Positions 43,573 through 53,400 of a stretch of DNA of 64,000 nucleotides are shown here, one piece after another. The translations under genes and the position numbers were made by a program. This DNA comes from Pseudomonas asturiensis (GTDB taxonomy: Bacteria > Pseudomonadota > Gammaproteobacteria > Pseudomonadales > Pseudomonadaceae). The notes beneath the pieces were generated by a model. It was not told the origin of the DNA and did not search any database. It saw only the letters and a list, made by a program, of their open reading frames with translations. The stretch is from positions 249,803 to 313,802 of the forward strand of contig NZ_FRDA01000007.1 in NCBI RefSeq assembly GCF_900143095.1. The letters run 5' to 3'. The first letter of the stretch is position 1, and every line of letters starts with the position of its first letter.

Positions 43573-43834
43573 GCTCAGGTTCCTGAAAGGGTACGTGCCG
43601 GTCTCGGACCTATCGACGGCAGCACCACCACCCAACAGGGTGGCTATACGCCTGTAGTGAAGACCGTAAATCGCCATAGAACAACCCAAAGAAAGATTGC
43701 CCGGTATGACATGCCTGAAAACGACAATGTCCCACGGCAGAACCACCCTCTGGTTCATCTGCACAGCAGCGTTTATTGGGAATGACGCCAGATACGTTTA
43801 GACTTCGCTTCTGGTTTCCCGGCGAGTCAGCAAC

Positions 43835-44293
43835 ATGTCTATCAAATGGATCTGCAAACACCATACCGAGCTGAACATCGAGCAGCTTTACGCCGTGCTG
43901 AAACTGCGTGCAGAAGTGTTCGTGGTGGAACAGCAATGTGTGTATCTGGACGTGGATGGTCAGGACCTCACGGGCGACACCTGCCATTTGATGGCGTGGC
44001 AGGAAGACACTCTGGTTGCGTACCTGCGCCTGCTCGACCCCATTCAGCAAGGGGGTGATGTCACCATCGGCCGCGTGGTCACGGCGCCTTCGATTCGCAG
44101 CAGGGGCATCGGTCATGAACTGATGGTTCAGGCGCTGGAGCACGCCGAACGCAAATGGCCCGACCAGCCCATCTACCTGTCGGCACAGGCGCACCTGCAG
44201 GGCTACTACAGCCGTTATGGCTTCAACCCGGTGGGCGAGGTCTACCTGGAAGACAACATCCCCCACATCGGCATGCGCCGGGATCTGGAGTGA
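43835..44293 (+). CDS. elaA: ElaA-type GNAT N-acetyltransferase
   Basis: 152 residues. The start with KLRAEVFVVEQQCVYLDVDGQD and the acetyl-CoA loop RVVTAPSIRSRGIGHELM are characteristic of the ElaA group of GNAT enzymes. Single-domain, cytosolic. Substrate unknown. The 262-bp spacer upstream, shared with the divergent binding-protein gene, holds the promoters but no other visible feature. Confidence 0.88.
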   Translation: MSIKWICKHHTELNIEQLYAVLKLRAEVFVVEQQCVYLDVDGQDLTGDTCHLMAWQEDTLVAYLRLLDPIQQGGDVTIGRVVTAPSIRSRGIGHELMVQALEHAERKWPDQPIYLSAQAHLQGYYSRYGFNPVGEVYLEDNIPHIGMRRDLE

Positions 44294-44356
44294 AGGCACT
44301 CCTACGCGGTAGCTCCCATCGTTGTACGCACGTCTAGCTGGATCGCTACAAAACGA

Positions 44357-44446
44357 GTGGGAGCGAGCTTGCTCGCGAAGACCGCATTGCGGACGCCTGA
44401 TTCCTGGCGGCTGTACCTACAGGTTCGTGAGCAAGCTCACTCCCAC
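44357..44446. repeat. REPIN-type inverted repeat, 90 bp (type 3)
   Basis: GTGGGAGCGAGCTTGCTCGCGAA with the inverted partner TTCGTGAGCAAGCTCACTCCCAC. Lies between the convergent GNAT and winged-helix genes. Confidence 0.9.
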
Positions 44447-44462
44447 ACTGTACTTACATCGC

Positions 44463-44759
44463 TCACGGATACCCCAACACCGCCTTGATGGTACTCAGGT
44501 GATGAGTGATCCAGTCACGGTCGATGGCGCCCCAGTCGATGATCCGGTATCGCCCGGCGTGGTTGCGGGCACCTTCCTGTTGTTCGAACTCGCACTGGAT
44601 GTCCAGATCGGCCAGCGCTGCGATGGTGTCCTGGGCGGTGCGGCGTGGCATGCCAGTCACTTTTTCCAGTTCCGGGACGCTGCTGGCAAGCTGGCAGTCG
44701 ATCAGGTACGCCACGTACAAGCGGCGGTAGAAACTGCTTTTGGTCTTGCTGACCTCCAT
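44463..44759 (-). CDS. Small winged-helix DNA-binding-like protein
   Basis: 98 residues from ATG 44759 with AAGGAT seven bases upstream on its strand; a TTG five codons earlier is an alternative. YRRLYVAYLIDCQLASSVPELEKVTGMPRRTAQDTIAAL fits a winged helix in which the recognition helix is TGMPRRTAQDTIAAL. Lies 23 bp downstream of the YgjP-like gene on the same strand. Target unknown. Confidence 0.75.
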   Translation of the reverse strand: MEVSKTKSSFYRRLYVAYLIDCQLASSVPELEKVTGMPRRTAQDTIAALADLDIQCEFEQQEGARNHAGRYRIIDWGAIDRDWITHHLSTIKAVLGYP

Positions 44760-44782
44760 CGTCGTATCCTTCAATGCATTGT

Positions 44783-45310
44783 TCAGGTGATCGATCCAGA
44801 GGCGGACTGCAGGTCGCGGTACGTCAGGTAGATACGCAGGTCGAATTCCAGTTGGTGATAACCGGGAAGCATGTGTTCACACAGCTTGTAAAAGGCCTTG
44901 TTGTGATCCGATTCCCGAAAGTGCGCCAGCTCATGGACCACGATCATCTGCAGAAACTCGGGCGGCGCTTCCTTGAACAGCGAAGCGACGCGAATCTCGT
45001 TCTTGGCCTTGAGCTTGCCACCCTGCACTCTTGAAATTTTAGTATGCAAGCCAAGCGCACGATGGGTCAGGTCCAGACGATTATCGAATAGGACCTTGTC
45101 GATGTTAGGCGCATTGCGCAGGTGGTCCTGCTTGAGGCCCAGGGCGAAGGCGTACAGCGCCTTATCACTCTGAATCTGATGCCGCGCCGGATAACGCTGC
45201 TGCAGATAGTCCGCCAGGCGCCCCTGCGCAATCAGCTCACGCACCTGGTCCTGAAGGACCTGCGGATAAGCTTGCAGGTATTTGAGCGGCGCGTGGCTGG
45301 GCGAAGTCAT
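44783..45310 (-). CDS. YgjP-like zinc metallopeptidase
   Basis: 175 residues. VVHELAHFRESDH gives the HExxH motif (H126, E127, H130) plus H136 as third ligand, typical of the YgjP/DUF45 group. No signal peptide, so cytosolic. Substrate unknown. The downstream winged-helix gene is likely cotranscribed; the upstream response-regulator gene ends 51 bp away on the same strand. Confidence 0.85.
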   Translation of the reverse strand: MTSPSHAPLKYLQAYPQVLQDQVRELIAQGRLADYLQQRYPARHQIQSDKALYAFALGLKQDHLRNAPNIDKVLFDNRLDLTHRALGLHTKISRVQGGKLKAKNEIRVASLFKEAPPEFLQMIVVHELAHFRESDHNKAFYKLCEHMLPGYHQLEFDLRIYLTYRDLQSASGSIT

Positions 45311-45361
45311 GGGCTCGAGGTGCCGTCCGAAAAGCGGCCATTCTACAGCATCAGTCGCGCA

Positions 45362-47479
45362 TCAAGCCCGCAGTTCGACGTGCGCCGGAAAACGCAGTGC
45401 TTCTTCGGCCAGCATCGGGTGCGCGATGAAAAACCCCTGCACGATCTGACAGCCATTGCTGGCCAGCCACTGATACTGCTCCTGGGTTTCGACACCTTCA
45501 GCGATGACCAGCATGTCCAGGTTGCGACATAGATCAATGATGCTGCGCGCCAGCGCAGCCTCGCGGGGCGAACTCAGGATGTTGGCCACGAAATGCCGGT
45601 CCAGCTTCAGGGTGTCCAGTTGCAGGTTGCGCAAATGCGACAGCGAGCACTCGCCAGTGCCGAAATCGTCCAGCGCGACGCGCACTCCGATGTCATGCAG
45701 CTCCCCCAACTGCTTGTGGCTGTGGGAGAGGTTATGCACCAGCGAGCTTTCAGTAATCTCCACTTCCAGCTGACCCGGCTTGAGCCCGAAGCGGTCCATG
45801 GCACGCTTGAGCTCCGACACCAGATTGGGCATGCAGAACTGCGTAGGGCTGACGCAGACACTGAGTACCACGTCGGAAGAGAACACGCCGCTCCAGGCTT
45901 GGCGCTGCTCCGCGCCCTGATCAAAAATCCAGCTGCCCAGCCTGTTGATCAGTCGGGTTTCTTCCAGCAGCGGAATGAACAGTGCAGGAGGCACGTCGCC
46001 CACCGCGGGATGCTGCCAGCGCAACAGCGCCTCAAACCCCCGCAGCCTGCCGTCTGCAATATGGATTTGCGGCTGATACACCACCGAAAAGTCTTTGCCG
46101 TCGATGGCCGTGCGCACACTTTCTTCGAGCATCAGGCGCGAGCGTGCCCGACCGTTCATGTTCTGGTCGTAAAAACGGTACTGCTGGCGTCCGGCGCGCT
46201 TGGCCTCATACATGGCGATGTCCGCTGCGCGCAACAGGCCATCCAGATTGGCGCCACAATCGGGGTAGGTAGAAATCCCGACACTGGCACCAAGCGTGAT
46301 GTCCACCCCATCGACCTGCCGGCGACCCGACACACGCTCGATCAGCTTCTCGGCGATCTTGGCGGCCTGTTCGGGGTAGTCCAGGCCATCAATGACCACT
46401 GTGAATTCGTCGCCGCCAATGCGCGCCAGAATATCGTACGGACGCATGCTCTCTTTCAACTGTTCGGCGACCCAGAGCAGCACCTGGTCTCCAGCGTCAT
46501 GCCCCAGTGCATCGTTGATCTGCTTGAAGCCGTCCAGGTCCATGTACAGCACCACCAGGTATTTACCGACCTGATCGTTGCGGCCCAGCATGCCCTCGAC
46601 GGCCTGATAGAAGCCGCGCCGGTTCAGCAGCCCGGTCAGGGCATCGGTCACGGCCTGCTTTTCCAGTTGCTGATACAGGTCACGCACCACCGACATGTCG
46701 AGCACGGTGATGACCATCGCCTTCTGGTCGGCAGGCAGCGCCGCGCACGACAGCGCCACCGGCAACTGGCGACCCTGGGTGGTCAGCAGGATGGCGTCGT
46801 GGACGCGGTAGGTATCGGCCCTGCGGTAGTGTTTGTAGAAGCCTGACTCCAGCCAGTTTTCGACATGCGGCTCATGAATGTAATCCAGCACCCGCGTGCC
46901 GCGCAGTTGCTCCACGGTGGAGTTGAGCAGGAAGCAGATGGCAGGATTGGCGAAGCTGATGATTCCGCTTTCATCCACCACCAGAATGCCTTCGGCCACG
47001 TTGGCCAGCACCGATGCATTGAATGCACGAGCCTCTTCAAGTTCCTGGGACAATTTCTGCAACGCACGGCGGTTGCGCTGCTGTTCCAGTAACGCCTGCA
47101 CCTTGGGCTTGAGCACATTGGGATCGAAGGGCTTGAACAGATAGTCGGTCGCGCCGCTGGCGTACCCCTTCTGCACCGCATCCTTGCTTTGCTCGTTGGC
47201 AGTCAGAAAAATAATCGGCGTCAGCCGGGTGCGCTGGCTGCCGCGCATCAGGCGCGCCACCTCAAAGCCGTCCATGCCCGGCATCTGGACATCCAGCAGC
47301 ACCAGATCAACCTCGTGCTCCAGCAGGACGGTCAACGCTTCAACGCCTGAACTGGCCGTAATGATGCGCCAGTCAGTCCTCTGCAGGACGGCGCACATCG
47401 TCACCAGGTTTTCCGGGTAATCATCTACAACGAGCAGTACCGAAGAGCCATCATTTGGCTGGGTTTGGGCGCATTCCAT
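45362..47479 (-). CDS. Response regulator with REC-PAS-GGDEF-EAL domains
   Basis: 705 residues. REC domain with phospho-acceptor Asp63 in LLDVQMPGMDG, a PAS domain about 150-270, GGDEF (residues 355-359 intact, RIGGDEF), and EAL (E483 of EALLRW intact, with VALDDFGTGECS and KLDRHF). Both catalytic motifs look competent, so the protein could make or break down c-di-GMP depending on phosphorylation. No sensor kinase gene is adjacent. It is separated by 316 bp from the divergent alginate lyase gene. Confidence 0.93.
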   Translation of the reverse strand: MECAQTQPNDGSSVLLVVDDYPENLVTMCAVLQRTDWRIITASSGVEALTVLLEHEVDLVLLDVQMPGMDGFEVARLMRGSQRTRLTPIIFLTANEQSKDAVQKGYASGATDYLFKPFDPNVLKPKVQALLEQQRNRRALQKLSQELEEARAFNASVLANVAEGILVVDESGIISFANPAICFLLNSTVEQLRGTRVLDYIHEPHVENWLESGFYKHYRRADTYRVHDAILLTTQGRQLPVALSCAALPADQKAMVITVLDMSVVRDLYQQLEKQAVTDALTGLLNRRGFYQAVEGMLGRNDQVGKYLVVLYMDLDGFKQINDALGHDAGDQVLLWVAEQLKESMRPYDILARIGGDEFTVVIDGLDYPEQAAKIAEKLIERVSGRRQVDGVDITLGASVGISTYPDCGANLDGLLRAADIAMYEAKRAGRQQYRFYDQNMNGRARSRLMLEESVRTAIDGKDFSVVYQPQIHIADGRLRGFEALLRWQHPAVGDVPPALFIPLLEETRLINRLGSWIFDQGAEQRQAWSGVFSSDVVLSVCVSPTQFCMPNLVSELKRAMDRFGLKPGQLEVEITESSLVHNLSHSHKQLGELHDIGVRVALDDFGTGECSLSHLRNLQLDTLKLDRHFVANILSSPREAALARSIIDLCRNLDMLVIAEGVETQEQYQWLASNGCQIVQGFFIAHPMLAEEALRFPAHVELRA

Positions 47480-47795
47480 GCTACTTCTCTATGTGTGGCA
47501 AGACGCCTGGAGCTCAGGAAGACCGTCATGCTTATGAAATGAACTCTAGCCCCGTCTCAGAAAAAGCAGAAGCAAGCCAGCTCTTTGCCATCATCAAAGT
47601 ACGACCTAACCGACTAACGGTAGTTTCCTGCACGCCCTACAGGTCGTGCGCTGCGGGAAAGGTGACAGCACTTTGACGTCATTTCGCCGACAATTTCTCG
47701 TTAACAAATTGTCCTACAACCCGTATAAAGCCCCGTCAAACCCTCTGACTAGAGGCCTCCCTTGCTGGCAAACAGACATATCGGATGGAAACGCA
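47480..47795. promoter_or_regulatory. Divergent spacer between the c-di-GMP regulator and the alginate lyase
   Basis: 316 bp without a credible gene. It holds promoters for both flanking genes; TATAAAG near 47729 could be the -10 for the lyase. No operator was recognised. Confidence 0.35.
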
Positions 47796-48467
47796 ATGAT
47801 TGATCTTGGCACGTGGCAACTCAGCATTCCCGTGGGCTCACCACCCAAGACCATTGAGACCGCACAATTGGTAAAGGGTTACGACGGCAAGTACTTCGAA
47901 TCCAAATCCAAATCGATTTTTTTCTGGGCACCGGTCACAGGCTCCAAGACCGATAACGCCAAATACGCACGCAGCGAGCTTCGCGAGACATGGCCTGACG
48001 GCACATTGCGTAACTGGATGTACCCGGATGCAGACAACTTCCTCAACGCCACCCTGGAAGTCGATCAAGTGCCCTCTTCCGGCAAGATCGTCATCGGCCA
48101 GATCCACGCGTATGAAAGCACCGAGCCGATGCTCAAGGTCGAGTATCAATACAAGGACGCCAACAAGGCGGGCGACATCGTGGTCAAGGTGCGCAAGCGC
48201 TTCGATGACGACGAGAGCAAGGTGTACAAGATTGCCGAAGGCGTGCCGCTCAACGAGAAATTCAAATACATCATTCACCTCAGCCCCGGCGGCCAACTGA
48301 GCGTCAGCGCGCGCAACGTGAACTGGAACACTCAGGTCAGTTCGAGCTGGCGCGACAAGCCGCTGTACTTCAAGGCGGGCGTCTACACTCAGGACCACAC
48401 CGGTTATAGCAGCGAAGGCGGCAAGGCCACGTTCTATAACCTGGACATCGATCACAACAAGACCTGA
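47796..48467 (+). CDS. Polysaccharide lyase family 7 (alginate lyase)
   Basis: 223 residues, one compact PL7 jelly-roll. The three PL7 boxes are present: RSELRE (59-64), QIHA (102-105) and YFKAGVYTQ (191-199), giving the catalytic residues R59, Q102, H104 and Y197. It should cleave alginate by beta-elimination. There is no signal peptide from the chosen ATG 47796 nor in the upstream in-frame codons, so secretion is not explained. It is not in the alginate biosynthesis operon, whose own lyase AlgL is PL5. A GC-rich terminator follows. Confidence 0.9.
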   Translation: MIDLGTWQLSIPVGSPPKTIETAQLVKGYDGKYFESKSKSIFFWAPVTGSKTDNAKYARSELRETWPDGTLRNWMYPDADNFLNATLEVDQVPSSGKIVIGQIHAYESTEPMLKVEYQYKDANKAGDIVVKVRKRFDDDESKVYKIAEGVPLNEKFKYIIHLSPGGQLSVSARNVNWNTQVSSSWRDKPLYFKAGVYTQDHTGYSSEGGKATFYNLDIDHNKT

Positions 48468-48490
48468 ACGCTACGCGCCGATGAAACGAA

Positions 48491-48522
48491 AACGGCCCGC
48501 ACTCACCAGAGTACGGGCCGTT
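48491..48522. terminator. Bidirectional terminator between the alginate lyase and putP
   Basis: Perfect 9-bp stem AACGGCCCG/CGGGCCGTT with a 14-base loop, between two convergent genes. A-rich on the left and T-rich on the right (GAAAA ... TTCTTG), so it can serve both strands. Confidence 0.8.
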
Positions 48523-48550
48523 CTTGTATGGAGCGATGAAGCGCTGGTGA

Positions 48551-50038
48551 TCAGCGATTGGCCTGGTAGTCCTTCTCGGCGGCCAGGAAGCGCGCCTGCA
48601 TCGACGCCGACGCGCCTTTGCCGATCAGGCTGAATGCCACGATCGCAATGCTGGCCAGGATGAAACCAGGAATGATTTCGTACAAGCCGCTCGTGCTGAA
48701 CTGCTTCCAGAGCACCACGGTAACGGCACCGACAATCACACCGGCCAGCGCGCCGTTACGGGTCATGCCTTTCCACAGTACCGAAATCAGCACCACCGGC
48801 CCGAACGCCGCGCCAAAGCCTGCCCACGCGTAGCTGACCAGACCCAGCACACGGTTTTCCGGATTGGCTGCCAGCAGAATGGAGATGACTGCAATCAGCA
48901 GCACCATCGCGCGACCGACCCACACCAGTTCCACCTGCGAAGCACCTTTGCGCAGGTAAGCTTTATAGAAGTCCTCGGTCAGCGCACTGGAGCACACCAG
49001 CAACTGGCAGCTCAGCGTACTCATCACCGCCGCCAGAATCGCCGACAGCAGCACCCCTGCAATCCATGGATTGAACAGCAGCTTGGCCAGCTCGATGAAG
49101 ACCCGCTCCGGGTTCTCGGTCACTGGCCCTGCAACATCCGGGTGTGCGGAGAAGTAGGCGATACCGAAAAAACCTACCGCCACGGTGCCGCCCAGGCACA
49201 GGATCATCCATGCCATCGAAATGCGACGGGCATTGGCAATCGACTTGACCGAATCCGCCGCCATGAAGCGCGCGAGGATGTGCGGCTGACCGAAATAGCC
49301 CAGGCCCCAGGCCAGCAAGGAGATGATGCCGATGAAGGTGGTGTTCTTGAACATGTCGAAGCTGGTCGGATCCTTCGCTTCGATGGCCAGGAACGTGGTG
49401 TCCACGCCGCCAGTCGCCAGCAACACGATGATCGGCGTCAGGATCAGTGCGAAGATCATCAGCGTGGCCTGCACAGTATCTGTCCAGCTCACCGCGAGGA
49501 AACCGCCGACAAAGGTGTAAGCAATGGTCGCTGCTGCACCGGCCCACAGGGCGGTTTCGTAAGACATGCCAAAGGTGCTTTCAAACAGACGCGCCCCGGC
49601 AACGATGCCTGATGCGCAATAAATGGTGAAGAACACCAGAATCACGATGGCCGAGATGATGCGCAACAGGCCGCTGTTGTCTTCGAAGCGGCTGCTGAAA
49701 TAGTCCGGCAGGGTCAGGGCATCGCCATTGTGCTCGGTCTGCACACGCAGACGACCGGCCACAAACAGCCAGTTCAGGTAGGCACCGATGATCAGGCCGA
49801 TGGCGATCCAGCCTTCCGACAGGCCCGACATATAGATAGCACCCGGCAACCCCATCAGCAGCCAGCCGCTCATGTCCGACGCACCGGCCGACAGCGCCGT
49901 GACCACGCTGCCCAGACTGCGCCCGCCGAGGATGTAATCCGAAAGGTTGTTGGTGGATCGATAGGCCATGAGGCCGATCAGGACCATTGCCGCGATGTAG
50001 ATCACAAACGTGATCAAGGTAGGGTTACTGACACTCAT
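48551..50038 (-). CDS. putP: Sodium/proline symporter PutP
   Basis: 495 residues from ATG 50038 (MSVSNPTLITFVIYI); the longer frame to 50143 is upstream DNA. Sodium:solute symporter family with about 13 membrane segments. DYILGGRSLGSVVTALSAGASDMSGWLLMGLPG is the PutP signature with the Na+ and proline site in TM2, and GLGYFGQPHILARFMA follows. It imports proline for catabolism by PutA. It is divergent from putA across 448 bp that carry repeated GGTTGCACC operators. Confidence 0.96.
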   Translation of the reverse strand: MSVSNPTLITFVIYIAAMVLIGLMAYRSTNNLSDYILGGRSLGSVVTALSAGASDMSGWLLMGLPGAIYMSGLSEGWIAIGLIIGAYLNWLFVAGRLRVQTEHNGDALTLPDYFSSRFEDNSGLLRIISAIVILVFFTIYCASGIVAGARLFESTFGMSYETALWAGAAATIAYTFVGGFLAVSWTDTVQATLMIFALILTPIIVLLATGGVDTTFLAIEAKDPTSFDMFKNTTFIGIISLLAWGLGYFGQPHILARFMAADSVKSIANARRISMAWMILCLGGTVAVGFFGIAYFSAHPDVAGPVTENPERVFIELAKLLFNPWIAGVLLSAILAAVMSTLSCQLLVCSSALTEDFYKAYLRKGASQVELVWVGRAMVLLIAVISILLAANPENRVLGLVSYAWAGFGAAFGPVVLISVLWKGMTRNGALAGVIVGAVTVVLWKQFSTSGLYEIIPGFILASIAIVAFSLIGKGASASMQARFLAAEKDYQANR

Positions 50039-50175
50039 GAGTTCTGCCTTGGCATTGTTTTTATTTGGCACCTGATGACCAAGGAGGATGACAACTGAAC
50101 TCCAGCCCTCCCCCGCCTCTTCACCCGACACCGCGCTGGCCATTCATTTCATGGAAATGGATGGCCAATGACTAC

Positions 50176-50443
50176 GGTTGCACCGTGGGAACGAATCCTA
50201 TTAAACAAACTGAATTAGGTGCAACCGATTTTATCCAGCAAGTTGCACCTGTCACAAAAAACCTGACAATTACGCTTTAACGCCCTATTTTGGGGCGCAA
50301 AGCCGACAGTATTCAAATAAAACTGCACCCTGATGACGCATGCAGGAGGTTTTCCCGACACGCCAGCAAAAACGTCATGAAATATTATGAAAAAAAGGTT
50401 GCACCCGGTTGCACCTCACCGAGAACCGAGGCTAATCTGCAAC
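50176..50443. promoter_or_regulatory. Array of PutA operators between putP and putA
   Basis: GGTTGCACC occurs at 50176-50184, inverted as GGTGCAACC at 50218-50226, as AGTTGCACC at 50241-50249, and twice in tandem at 50397-50405 and 50407-50415, one helical turn apart. A core TGCAAC lies at 50438-50443. E. coli PutA binds GTTGCA-type sites with its N-terminal ribbon-helix-helix, and the PutA encoded here has that domain, so autorepression of both divergent genes in absence of proline is expected. Confidence 0.75.
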
Positions 50444-50486
50444 AAAGCCGATGCCACATCCGTCGTGGCTACAATGAGGACAACAT

Positions 50487-53400
50487 ATGGCCACCACCAC
50501 TTTGGGCGTCAAGCTGGACGACCCGACCCGCGAGCGATTGAAAGCAGCCGCCCACTCCATCGACCGGACTCCACACTGGTTGATCAAGCAGGCGATCTTC
50601 AATTACCTGGAAAAGCTGGAAAGTGGTGCAACCCTGTCTGAACTCAACGGATCGGCAAGCAAGGACAGCGATGACCGTGGCGAACTGGCAGACGATGCCG
50701 GTCTGCAATGCTTCCTGGATTTTGCCGAAAGCATTCAGCCACAATCGGTTCTGCGCGCGGCCATTACCTCCGCTTATCGTCGCCCCGAGCCTGAAGTCGT
50801 GCCGATGCTGCTTGAGCAGGCGCGTCTGCCGGTGCCGATGGCCGAAGCCGCCAACAAGCTCGCCGCGTCCATCGCTGAAAAGCTGCGTAATCAGAAAAGC
50901 GCCGGCGGGCGGGCCGGTATCGTTCAAGGCCTGCTGCAGGAATTCTCACTGTCGTCGCAGGAAGGCGTGGCCCTGATGTGCCTGGCCGAAGCGCTGCTGC
51001 GCATTCCCGACAAGGGCACGCGCGACGCACTGATTCGCGACAAGATCAGCAACGGCAACTGGCAGCCACACCTGGGCAACAGCCCGTCGCTGTTCGTCAA
51101 CGCCGCGACCTGGGGCCTGCTGCTGACTGGCAAGCTGGTTGCCACGCACAACGAATCCGGCCTGACCTCTTCACTGAGCCGCATCATCGGCAAGAGTGGC
51201 GAGCCGATGATCCGTAAGGGCGTGGACATGGCCATGCGCCTGATGGGCGAGCAGTTCGTCACCGGTGAAACCATCGGTGAAGCCCTGGCCAACGCCAGCC
51301 GTTTCGAAGCCAAGGGCTTCCGCTATTCCTACGACATGCTGGGTGAAGCCGCGCTCACCGAACACGACGCGCAGAAATACCTGGCGTCCTACGAGCAGGC
51401 CATCCACTCCATCGGCAAGGCTTCTCACGGTCGCGGCATTTATGAAGGACCGGGCATCTCCATCAAGCTGTCGGCGCTGCACCCGCGCTACAGCCGCGCC
51501 CAGTACGAGCGCGTAATGGAAGAGCTGTACCCGCGCCTGCTGTCGCTGACGCTGCTGGCCAAGCAATACGATATCGGCCTGAACATCGACGCCGAAGAAG
51601 CCGACCGTCTGGAGCTGTCGCTGGACCTGCTTGAGCGCCTGTGCTTCGAGCCGCAATTGACCGGCTGGAACGGTATCGGTTTCGTGATTCAGGCCTACCA
51701 GAAGCGCTGCCCGTACGTGATCGATTATGTGATCGACCTGGCCCGTCGCAGCCGTCATCGCCTGATGATCCGCCTGGTGAAAGGCGCGTACTGGGACAGC
51801 GAGATCAAGCGTGCTCAGGTCGAAGGCCTGGAAGGCTATCCGGTGTACACCCGCAAGGTTTACACCGACGTGTCCTACATCGCCTGCGCCCGCAAACTGC
51901 TGGCCGCACCCGAAGTCATTTACCCGCAGTTCGCCACGCACAACGCGCACACCCTGGCGGCCATCTACCAGATCGCCGGGCAAAACTACTACCCCGGCCA
52001 GTACGAGTTCCAGTGCCTGCACGGCATGGGCGAACCGCTGTACGAGCAAGTGGTGGGCAAGGTTGCCGATGGCAAGCTGAACCGTCCATGCCGCGTATAC
52101 GCGCCGGTCGGCACCCATGAAACACTGCTGGCCTATCTGGTGCGTCGCCTGCTGGAGAACGGCGCCAACACCTCGTTCGTCAACCGTATCGCCGACCACA
52201 CCATTTCCATTCAGGAACTGGTGGCCGACCCGGTCAACCAGATCGAACGTATGGCCACTCAGGAAGGCGGTTTCGGTCTGCCACACCCGCGTATTCCGTT
52301 GCCGCGCGACCTGTACGGCAGCGAGCGCGCCAACTCCAGCGGCATCGACATGGCCAACGAACACCGCCTGGCGTCGCTGTCGTCGGCCTTGCTGGCCACC
52401 GCGCACAACGACTGGAAAGCCGCGCCGATGCTTGGCTGCCCGGCCAGCGAAGGCGTGGCGAAGGCTGCACTGAACCCGTCGGACCTGCGTGACGTCGTCG
52501 GCCATGTGCAGGAAGCCACGGTGCAGGACGTCGACAACGCCATTCAATGCGCGCTCAGCGCCGGTCCAATCTGGCAGGCCACACCACCAGCCGAACGTGC
52601 CGCCATTCTGGAGCGCGCCGCAGACTTGATGGAAGGCGAGATCCAGCCATTGATGGGTCTGTTGGTCCGCGAGGCTGGCAAGACCTTCGCCAACGCCATT
52701 GCCGAAGTGCGTGAAGCGGTGGACTTCCTGCGTTATTACGCCGTCCAGGCGCGCAACGATTTCACCAACGACGCGCACCGCCCGCTGGGCCCTGTGGTCT
52801 GCATCAGCCCGTGGAACTTCCCGCTGGCGATCTTCAGTGGTCAGGTGGCCGCTGCACTCGCCGCTGGCAACCCGGTACTGGCCAAGCCTGCCGAGCAGAC
52901 GCCGCTGATCGCCGCCCAGGCCGTACGCCTGCTGCTGGAAGCCGGTATCCCTGAAGGCGTGGTGCAATTGCTGCCAGGTCGCGGCGAAACCGTGGGGGCA
53001 GGCCTGGTAGGCGATGAGCGCGTCAAAGGCGTGATGTTCACCGGTTCCACCGAAGTCGCGCGCCTGCTGCAACGCAACGTGGCCGGTCGTCTGGACTCGC
53101 AGGGCCGTCCGGTTCCGCTGATCGCCGAAACCGGCGGCCAGAACGCCATGATCGTCGACTCCTCGGCACTGACTGAACAAGTGGTCATCGACGTGGTGTC
53201 CTCAGCCTTCGACAGTGCAGGTCAACGCTGCTCGGCCTTGCGCGTGCTGTGCCTGCAGGAAGACTCCGCGGACCGTGTCATCGAAATGCTCAAGGGTGCC
53301 ATGGCGGAAAACCGTCTGGGCAACCCGGAGCGCTTGTCTGTGGACATCGGTCCGGTGATCGACGCCGAAGCCAAGTCAGGCATTGAAAAACACATCCAGG

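Noticed and set aside
20884..44446. CRISPR array
   Set aside because: The repeated elements are isolated inverted repeats many kilobases apart with no regular spacers and no cas genes.
51171..53180. A 669-codon minus-strand frame inside putA
   Set aside because: Lies wholly within the proline and P5C dehydrogenase coding region and has no recognisable protein features.
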